Source: Candidatus Zhuqueibacterota bacterium (GTDB taxonomy: Bacteria > Zhuqueibacterota > Zhuqueibacteria > Zhuqueibacterales > Zhuqueibacteraceae). From it: a DNA stretch of 47,176 nucleotides. This document shows, in pieces, positions 41,921-47,176 of this stretch; the stretch's first letter is position 1; each line of letters opens with the position of its first letter. The stretch is from the NCBI GenBank assembly GCA_022616415.1, contig JAKEEU010000363.1:1-47176 (forward strand), given 5' to 3'. The position numbers were made by a program, and so were the translations under genes. The notes beneath the pieces are model-generated. The model did not search any database, was not told where the DNA came from, and saw only the letters and a list, made by a program, of their open reading frames with translations.

Positions 41921-42772
41921 ATGATCGCAACCGGCGAAATTCAGGCGTTGATTACACTTTTGGGCGACGACGATACTCACGTGCGCGATGTCGCTCGGGA
42001 ACGGCTGCTGCAGATCGGTGAGCCTGCCACCGAGTTTCTGCGCGAAGCCGGAAGCGCAGACGTGGACGGCAAAATTCGCATCGAAGCCCGGCACGTGCTG
42101 GCGCAAATTCGCCAGGATGATCTCAGCGCCTCGTTTTATCTGCTCAGCTTGCTCGACGAGGGGCAGGCCGACCTCGAGCAGGCGGCATTTTTGCTGGCGC
42201 GTTTCGGCTATCCCGATCTCGAAACGGCGCCCTATCGCCGGGAGCTGGATGCGCTCGCCGCTCAGATCGCGCAACAGATACGCGGCTTGCACCCGCGGCG
42301 CGACAGCCGCCGGATCGTACGCTTGATGAACCGGTTTTTGTTTAGCGACGAAGGCTTTTCGGGCAACGTCGAAGATTATTACGATCCCGACAATTCATAT
42401 ATCAACTGCGTGCTCGAGCGCCGCACCGGCATCCCGATTACGCTTTCCGTCATCTATATTCTGCTTGCGCGCCGGCTACAGTTGCCGATTAGCGGCATCA
42501 ATTTGCCGATTCATTTTATTTGCCAGTATCATTCGCCGCCGGATTCGTTTTATTTCGACCCGTTTCACAGCGGCAAGACGCTCTCGCGCACGGATTGTGT
42601 GACGCTACTGCACCGCGTCGGCGTGCCTTTTCACGACGATTGTCTGGCGGAAGCGCGCACGCACGACATTATCGCGCGCATGGCCAGAAACTTGATCGTG
42701 ATTTACCATCATCGCGGCGATTTTGCCAAAGTCGAAGCGCTTGACCGCATTCTGAAAATACTTGAATCTTGA
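41921..42772 (+). CDS. SirB1-like transglutaminase-fold protein
   Basis: The 283-residue protein has HEAT-like helices at the N terminus (ALITLLGDDDTHVRDVARERLLQIG). The SirB1-type transglutaminase-like core follows: GFSGNVEDYYDPDNSYINCVLERRTGIPITLSVIY. The Cys in NCVLERR is the candidate active-site residue, and ISGINLPIHFICQY contains the candidate His. A strong AGGAGG site lies five bases before the start. SirB1 proteins are widespread but of unclear function. It is followed 12 bases later by the zinc-ribbon/TPR gene, so the two are probably co-transcribed. Confidence 0.85.
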   Translation: MIATGEIQALITLLGDDDTHVRDVARERLLQIGEPATEFLREAGSADVDGKIRIEARHVLAQIRQDDLSASFYLLSLLDEGQADLEQAAFLLARFGYPDLETAPYRRELDALAAQIAQQIRGLHPRRDSRRIVRLMNRFLFSDEGFSGNVEDYYDPDNSYINCVLERRTGIPITLSVIYILLARRLQLPISGINLPIHFICQYHSPPDSFYFDPFHSGKTLSRTDCVTLLHRVGVPFHDDCLAEARTHDIIARMARNLIVIYHHRGDFAKVEALDRILKILES

Positions 42773-42784
42773 ATAGAGGAAAAC

Positions 42785-43627
42785 ATGAGCCAATGCGCAA
42801 AGTGTGGCACGCCATTGCCACCAGATGCAAAGTTTTGTTCGAGCTGTGGGACAAAGGTGGAGGAAGCCCCGGCAAGCTTTTGCCGCCACTGTGGAACAGT
42901 GCTGAAATCGGCGGCAAGATTTTGCCATTCCTGCGGCCAAGCCGTGGATGGCGCTGCCGCCGCTGCTTCGGCAGAAGCGGTAATGGGAAGCGATAATGAC
43001 AGCGATGGAGCTGATTTGGAAATTCACGAAAGCGCAACACCATCGCCTCGTTCTTGGACGGCGATTCTGCTGCCGCTCATTGGGATTCCGATGATCTTTG
43101 GGATTCTCTGGCTGCTCTTGCACACGAAAGAGAACCCGCAACCGATGCGCGCCGGCGCCGAAGCCGCCGAGGCGCAAGCCAATGGCGAGGGCGCGGACAT
43201 GGCCTCGATGGAAAAAGTTCGTAAAGAAATCGACAAATACAAAAGCGATTTGCAGGCCAACCCGAAAGATACCACCGCCTTGTTGGCGCTCGGGCAGATG
43301 TACATGATGGCGAGCATGTTCGAGCAAACGGCCGACTACTTCGAACGCTACCTGGAGGTCGTGCCGGGCAATTATCAAATACGCACGACCCTGGCTTTCG
43401 TTTATTACAACAGCTCACAGCCGCAGCTTGCCCGCAACGAATTGCAGCGCGCGCTCAAAGATCAGCCGAATTATGATTATGCGCTGTATTTGCTCGGCGA
43501 AGTTAATTTGGATGAAGGCAAAAAAGACGAGGCGATCAAATTGTGGCACAAAGTGCTCGAAGTCAGCCCCGGCAGCGAGGCCGCGGCAAGAGCGCGCGAG
43601 CGCATCCAGGCGGCGGGCGGGAGGTAA
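42785..43627 (+). CDS. Membrane protein with double zinc ribbon and TPR repeats
   Basis: The 280-residue protein begins with two Cys4 zinc ribbons (CAKCGTPLPPDAKFCSSCG and CRHCGTVLKSAARFCHSCG). One membrane segment follows (SWTAILLPLIGIPMIFGILWLLL, about residues 85-110), then TPR repeats (ALLALGQMYMMASMFEQTADYFERYL and following). It resembles cytoplasmic-ribbon/periplasmic-TPR membrane scaffolds. A protein-interaction role is likely; no enzymatic motif is seen. An AGAGGA site precedes the start. Confidence 0.8.
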   Translation: MSQCAKCGTPLPPDAKFCSSCGTKVEEAPASFCRHCGTVLKSAARFCHSCGQAVDGAAAAASAEAVMGSDNDSDGADLEIHESATPSPRSWTAILLPLIGIPMIFGILWLLLHTKENPQPMRAGAEAAEAQANGEGADMASMEKVRKEIDKYKSDLQANPKDTTALLALGQMYMMASMFEQTADYFERYLEVVPGNYQIRTTLAFVYYNSSQPQLARNELQRALKDQPNYDYALYLLGEVNLDEGKKDEAIKLWHKVLEVSPGSEAAARARERIQAAGGR

Positions 43628-43651
43628 CTCTTGCACGTTTTGAGGTGAATT

Positions 43652-43951
43652 ATGAAAGCAAAAACATTATTACGGAAGCTTGGTGATTTCCAAGAGGACA
43701 AAATCAACGAAGAAGTTATTCTGGAGAAACTCCGCAGCTCTGAAGCCGATTCGATTTGGTTTAACGAACACTATGAAGAATTAAAGGCGAAATATAAGAA
43801 TGAATGGGTTGCAGTTTTCCGCAAAAAAGTCGTTGATCATCATAGGAACCAAAAGGTTCTTTTGCGGCGGTTGCGAGAAAATTATCCACAGGATTCTGAT
43901 GCAATTGTGGTTGAATTTGTCTCACTGGAAGACGTCATTTTAATCCTATGA
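43652..43951 (+). CDS. DUF5678-like small protein
   Basis: The 99-residue protein contains WFNEHYEELKAKYKNEWVAVFRKKVVDH followed by LLRRLRENYPQDSDAIVVEFV. This resembles DUF5678 proteins, which often precede small retropepsin-like genes. The N-terminal part (KTLLRKLGDFQEDKINEEVILEKL) is charged and helical. Its stop overlaps the next start by four bases, so the two are translationally coupled. The function of the family is not known; a link to the downstream protease-like protein is likely. Confidence 0.7.
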   Translation: MKAKTLLRKLGDFQEDKINEEVILEKLRSSEADSIWFNEHYEELKAKYKNEWVAVFRKKVVDHHRNQKVLLRRLRENYPQDSDAIVVEFVSLEDVILIL

Positions 43952-44391
43952 AGATACGAGGATATTGGGGGCGATTTGACGCACCTTTTGTTAAAGCTCA
44001 ATTTGCCTGCAAAAAATTCGGCATCAATGAAATAGTGGATTTTATGGTCGATCTTGGTGCTTCGTGCACAATTATAAGCGACAAGGATGCACAAGCGCTA
44101 GGAATTGATTATGCCAGTTTGCAAAAATTAAGAAAGGGAGTGAGTGGAATAGGAGGACAGGCCAAGACATATTTGCTGGAAGAAATCGAGTTGTACTTCA
44201 AATCTGATCTTGGCTTGCATCGTGCAAACATGGATCACGTTTTCGTCATTAAGCAGGCTCACAAACGCGGCCCTGAAGTTCTGAAGCTTATCCCAAGTAT
44301 TTTAGGCCGCGATTTTCTGAATCAAATGGCCCTGCTGGTAGACAAACGCAACAATCTTGTCTTAATCACAGATGAAGTTTTAACTGTTTGA
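43948..44391 (+). CDS. Retropepsin-like aspartic protease domain protein
   Basis: The 147-residue protein has the single-domain aspartic protease pattern FMVDLGASCTIISDKDAQALGI, followed by VSGIGGQAKTYLLEEIELYF and LIPSILGRDFLNQMALLVD. The catalytic D-T/S-G-A motif reads DLGAS, with Leu in the usual Thr/Ser position; the catalytic Asp itself is kept. It would act as a dimer. It is coupled to the DUF5678 gene by an ATGA overlap. Substrate and activity are unknown. Confidence 0.78.
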   Translation: MKIRGYWGRFDAPFVKAQFACKKFGINEIVDFMVDLGASCTIISDKDAQALGIDYASLQKLRKGVSGIGGQAKTYLLEEIELYFKSDLGLHRANMDHVFVIKQAHKRGPEVLKLIPSILGRDFLNQMALLVDKRNNLVLITDEVLTV

Positions 44392-44401
44392 TCTTACAGC
44401 C

Positions 44402-44914
44402 ATGCTCACCGGTAAAAAAATTCTCATCCTCATCGAGGCCGTGTACGAAGACCTCGAATTATGGTATCCTAAAATCCGGCTGATCGAAGAAGGCGCGCAA
44501 GTGATCGTCGCCGGGCCGGAGAAAAAGACGTATCAAGGCAAGAATGGCTATCCCTGCACGCCGGACACGACCATCGCGGAAGTCAATGTCAACGAGTTCG
44601 CCGCCTTGGTTATTCCGGGTGGATTCGCGCCGGACAAACTTCGGCGCTATCCACGAGTCATGGAAATCGTCCGCCAGTTTCACGAAGCGAAGAAGCCGAT
44701 TGCATTTATCTGCCACGCCGGCTGGGTGCCGATCTCGGCGAAGATTTTGCGCGGCCGCAGAGTGACCGGCGTTGCGGCAATCAAAGACGATTTGGAGAAT
44801 GCCGGCGCGACTTATCTCGATCAATCCGTCGTCGTCGATGGCAATCTCATCAGCTCGCGCACCCCGGCGGATTTGCCGGATTTCTGCCGGGCCATCATTC
44901 GGGCGTTGGAATGA
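44402..44914 (+). CDS. DJ-1/PfpI-family protein
   Basis: The 170-residue protein starts KKILILIEAVYEDLELWYP and carries the nucleophile elbow FICHAGWVPIS with the conserved Cys, as well as LVIPGGFAPDKLR. It is complete. Members act as deglycase-like, chaperone or peptidase-type stress proteins; the reaction is debated, so only the family is firm. It begins ten bases after the retropepsin gene and may share its transcript. Confidence 0.92.
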   Translation: MLTGKKILILIEAVYEDLELWYPKIRLIEEGAQVIVAGPEKKTYQGKNGYPCTPDTTIAEVNVNEFAALVIPGGFAPDKLRRYPRVMEIVRQFHEAKKPIAFICHAGWVPISAKILRGRRVTGVAAIKDDLENAGATYLDQSVVVDGNLISSRTPADLPDFCRAIIRALE

Positions 44915-44936
44915 AGCGATACATGCTGAGTGTATT

Positions 44937-44951
44937 GTACCGACTTGGTAC
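44937..44951. promoter_or_regulatory. Possible operator upstream of hicBA
   Basis: GTACC-GACTT-GGTAC is a perfect 5-bp inverted repeat, 46 bases before the hicB start. Toxin-antitoxin operons often have such sites. The visible antitoxin lacks an obvious DNA-binding domain, so this is tentative. Confidence 0.35.
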
Positions 44952-44997
44952 TAATTTAACCAAACCGGCGAAGAGTTAAATTCAGGAGAAGTGTATA

Positions 44998-45243
44998 ATG
45001 CTGACCGAATATATACATGCAGCTATGCAAAAAGCTCAGTATGAAATATTACCCGAGGGCGAAGGGTATTTTGGAAGAATTTCCGATCTTCAGGGTGTTT
45101 GGGCAAACGCTGACACTTTAGAAGCATGCCGCAAAGAGCTGCAAGAAGTTTTGGAAGAATGGATTATAATAGGCTTGAAAATGGGAACTCCGATTCCAGT
45201 TATGGACGGTATTGAATTGAACGTCCAAAAGGAAGCTGCCTAA
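44998..45243 (+). CDS. hicB: HicB-type antitoxin (short form)
   Basis: The 81-residue protein has the HicB core: QYEILPEGEGYFGRISDLQGVWANADTLEACRKELQEVLEEWI. It is a partial RNase H-like fold that binds HicA. It ends after IELNVQKEAA and has no C-terminal HTH or RHH domain, so it belongs to the short HicB group. An AGGAG site lies nine bases upstream. Its stop abuts the hicA start directly (TAAATG), giving an antitoxin-first operon. Confidence 0.88.
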   Translation: MLTEYIHAAMQKAQYEILPEGEGYFGRISDLQGVWANADTLEACRKELQEVLEEWIIIGLKMGTPIPVMDGIELNVQKEAA

Positions 45244-45462
45244 ATGCCAACATTCGGCCCTATTAAACGCAAAGACTTGATTTACTATTTGCGACAAGTT
45301 GGGTTCAGCGGCCCCTATTCAGGCGGCAAACACGAATTCATGTTGAAAGAAAATTTACGAGTTCGAATTCCTAATCCACATCAAGGTGATATCGGCAGGA
45401 ATTTGCTCATGAGGATTCTCAGAGAAGCAGGGATTGACAAAGAAGAGTGGGAAACGCTTTAA
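45244..45462 (+). CDS. hicA: HicA-type mRNA interferase toxin
   Basis: The 72-residue protein has the HicA dsRBD-like fold: KRKDLIYYLRQVGFSGPYSGGKHEFML, with the catalytic His H30, then RIPNPHQGDIGRNLLMRILREAGI. Length is typical. It should cleave mRNA when free of HicB. The gene directly follows hicB without a gap. All key residues are present, so it is probably active. Confidence 0.92.
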   Translation: MPTFGPIKRKDLIYYLRQVGFSGPYSGGKHEFMLKENLRVRIPNPHQGDIGRNLLMRILREAGIDKEEWETL

Positions 45463-45589
45463 AGAGACGAACACCAGCTTTTGAAGATCACAGAGTCCAA
45501 TCACTTTTAAGGATTCTATCAGTGTCTCAACTTAATAACCTAACCAATCGTACAATTCACTCAACGCCCCAACCGAAGGAGGAAGAGCT

Positions 45590-46006
45590 ATGCCTACTGT
45601 TCTCTTCGAAGCGGAAAATCGTAAGGTCGAGGTTCCTGCTGGGACGACATTGCGCAAAGCAGCGAAAAAGGCCGGTGTCAGCGTTTATGGCGGCGTCAAT
45701 AAAATTGCCAACTGTCGTGGCTTCGGCTTGTGCGGTACGGATAGAGTGGCCGTGGCGCCGGCAGATTGCGCCAACAGCATGACTTTTTTTGAAAAGCTGC
45801 AATTGGGCGACAAAGCGAAAGAGCGGTTGGCCTGCCAGGTGAAAATTCAAGGTGACGTCGTGATCAACACCGCGCCGGCAATTGAATATGGAAAAGTCAT
45901 GACCGAGAATTTCAAATTTATCGCCCTGGCTTTGCCTTTCGGCGTTTTAACCCTGGGCGCCGTCATTTACATGGTTTTTGAAATGGTCGGCAAACCGCTT
46001 TTTTAA
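45590..46006 (+). CDS. Membrane-anchored [2Fe-2S] ferredoxin-like protein
   Basis: The 138-residue protein has a plant-type ferredoxin domain followed by one C-terminal membrane segment (FKFIALALPFGVLTLGAVIYMVF). An AGGAGG site supports the start. The cluster motif reads NCRGFGLCGTDRV: C42 and C48 are normal, but the third ligand is D51 instead of Cys. C82 (LACQ) is the likely fourth ligand; C60 is an extra Cys. It should serve electron transfer at the inner membrane. It is followed by a second iron-sulfur protein. Confidence 0.82.
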   Translation: MPTVLFEAENRKVEVPAGTTLRKAAKKAGVSVYGGVNKIANCRGFGLCGTDRVAVAPADCANSMTFFEKLQLGDKAKERLACQVKIQGDVVINTAPAIEYGKVMTENFKFIALALPFGVLTLGAVIYMVFEMVGKPLF

Positions 46007-46084
46007 GGCAAACGGCAAAGAGCAAAAGGAAAAAAGCACCAAGTCACCGTTAACCAGAAACAAGCGACCAGCAGCAACCAGCCC

Positions 46085-46429
46085 ATGTCCCGATTCGAGC
46101 GCCACATTTTTATCTGCACCAACGTGCGACCGCCGGATAATCCCAAAGGCTGCTGCGCCGCCAAAGGCTCGGAAGCCATTGCGTCGAAATTCAAAGAAGA
46201 GCTGCATAAGCGCGGCCTGAAAGGCAAGATTCGCGCGAACAAAGCCGGCTGCCTGGATCAATGCGAGCTTGGCGTCTCGGTGGTCGTTTATCCTGAGGGC
46301 GTCTGGTATGGCCGTGTCACGCTGGATGATGTGAATGAAATTATTGAGAGCCATTTGATCGGCGGCACACCGGTGGAGCGGTTGCGTGTGCCGTATGTAA
46401 CCCAGACGGCCCGTCTGGATAAGGCCTGA
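46085..46429 (+). CDS. Thioredoxin-like [2Fe-2S] ferredoxin
   Basis: The 114-residue protein is of the (2Fe-2S) ferredoxin type with a thioredoxin-like fold, as in NuoE-like and Shethna-type proteins. Ligands are C11 (ICTN), C23 or C24 (KGCC), C56 and C60 (GCLDQCELG). The C-terminal half has VVVYPEGVWYGRVTLDDVNEIIESHL, typical for the family. It is an electron carrier of unknown partner. The 78 bases upstream contain low-complexity AACCAG and GGCAAA words. Confidence 0.9.
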   Translation: MSRFERHIFICTNVRPPDNPKGCCAAKGSEAIASKFKEELHKRGLKGKIRANKAGCLDQCELGVSVVVYPEGVWYGRVTLDDVNEIIESHLIGGTPVERLRVPYVTQTARLDKA

Positions 46430-46447
46430 TGAGAGAAGTAGTTTGAA

Positions 46448-47065
46448 ATGAACGTGAGCTTCACAACCGTTTCCCAGCAGTCGAGTGGCGTGAAAATCCC
46501 GACTGGCTCTGAATGGCCGCCGCAAGGCAAATGGACTTACGAAGACTATTGCCGTTTGCCAGAAGACATTTTCATTTATGAAGTACTTGAAGGGGAGTTA
46601 TATGTATCGCGCGCTCCTCAGATAATCCATCAGCGATGCAAAGGGAGGCTTTTAGCTGCGTTTCTAAAGTTCGAAGAAAAATACGGAGCCGGCCAGCTCT
46701 ATTCGGCGCGTATTGACGTCATCCTTCACGGTTTGGCCACGCCCGCCCAGCCTGATTTGCTTTTCATCATTAAAGAGCGGTTGAACATTGTCAAAGAAGA
46801 ACGAATCGAAGGCGCTCCGGATATTATTGTCGAAATACTATCGCCTTGGAATTGGCTCGTGGATCGCCGCAAGAAGTTTGAGATTTACGCCAAGGCCGGC
46901 GTGCGTGAGTATGGGCTCATTGACCCAAAAGCGCGAACCATCGAGCTTTTTTGCTTACGCGGCAGCACGTATGCGTTGATCGGCAAATACGGCGTCGGCG
47001 AAATCGTGCGCTCCGAGGTGTTGGCGGGTTTTGAAGTGAAAGTTGAAGACGTTTGTCCGGCGTAA
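46448..47065 (+). CDS. Uma2-family (DUF820) endonuclease-like protein
   Basis: The 205-residue protein has the PD-(D/E)xK-like core of Uma2: PAQPDLLFIIKERL, then GAPDIIVEILSPWNWLVDRRKKFEIYAKAGVREYGLID. The active-site pattern D...E-x-L-S-P is present. The family is greatly expanded in cyanobacteria and several uncultured phyla. Its biological role is unclear; DNA cleavage is predicted by fold. It starts 18 bases after the ferredoxin stop. Confidence 0.9.
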   Translation: MNVSFTTVSQQSSGVKIPTGSEWPPQGKWTYEDYCRLPEDIFIYEVLEGELYVSRAPQIIHQRCKGRLLAAFLKFEEKYGAGQLYSARIDVILHGLATPAQPDLLFIIKERLNIVKEERIEGAPDIIVEILSPWNWLVDRRKKFEIYAKAGVREYGLIDPKARTIELFCLRGSTYALIGKYGVGEIVRSEVLAGFEVKVEDVCPA

Positions 47066-47151
47066 ATTCGCTACTACATGAGTATCGGCTAAATATTATT
47101 TTTGAGAAATTTAAATGAAACCTTAACCTGATTATGTTAAGTCAAAAGTAT

Positions 47152-47176
47152 TCAAAAGACAGAAAGATGATTGACA
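47152..47176. repeat. 25-base intergenic repeat, copy 2
   Basis: This matches 20099-20123 with two mismatches. It lies at the right window edge, so the full element probably continues beyond it. The gap 47066-47151 is AT-rich and shows no gene. Confidence 0.6.

Overview
The window looks like a chromosomal segment of an uncultured Gram-negative bacterium of the FCB group. My best guess is a Calditrichota- or KSB1-like lineage; this is inference. The reasons are two secreted proteins ending in the NYPNPF-type C-terminal sorting/FlgD-like domain, a Uma2-family protein, a HicBA pair, DUF5678/retropepsin small genes, an outer-membrane-barrel-like protein, and intergenic spaces filled with palindromic repeats. 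No phage, IS element, CRISPR array, rRNA or tRNA was seen.

1-17.5 kb is a co-directional glucuronoxylan utilisation locus: a GH120-like beta-helix protein cut by the window edge, a secreted GH10 xylanase, a GH35-like enzyme, a GPH-family sugar symporter, two GH3 glycosidases (one with a PA14 insert), xylose isomerase, xylulokinase and a GH115 alpha-glucuronidase. Together they cover backbone cutting, side-chain removal, import and entry of xylose into the pentose phosphate pathway. 17.5-21 kb holds a multihaem/TPR lipoprotein, a BD-FAE-like esterase and a CE4-like deacetylase; the last two could remove acetyl groups from xylan.

21-27 kb is a corrinoid methyl-transfer operon: a RACo-type reductive activator, a protein with a MetH-activation-like domain, an unknown 108-residue protein, a UroD-superfamily methyltransferase, a corrinoid protein, a small PF13769-like protein and a broken MetF-like gene. 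GH115 releases 4-O-methyl-glucuronate, so I propose that this operon may demethylate that sugar acid and feed the methyl group to folate. This is the most interesting possible system in the window and is untested.

26.7-30.9 kb is a scarred zone. A MetF-like gene has lost internal and 3' parts. A metallophosphoesterase is fused in frame to the C-terminal domain of a GH43 enzyme. An IlvD/Edd-type pentonate dehydratase runs out of frame into a GntP permease that lacks its N terminus. The pattern suggests several deletions, either real or from assembly.

31-47 kb is more ordinary: rnhB-yraN, a cyclase-family hydrolase, a secreted FnIII/Ig-like protein behind a sigma-54-type promoter, a frameshifted barrel-like protein, two membrane or exported unknowns, a FakA-FakB fusion followed by plsY (exogenous fatty acid use), a SirB1-like protein, a zinc-ribbon/TPR protein, small accessory modules (DUF5678/retropepsin, hicBA, Uma2), a DJ-1/PfpI protein and two [2Fe-2S] proteins.
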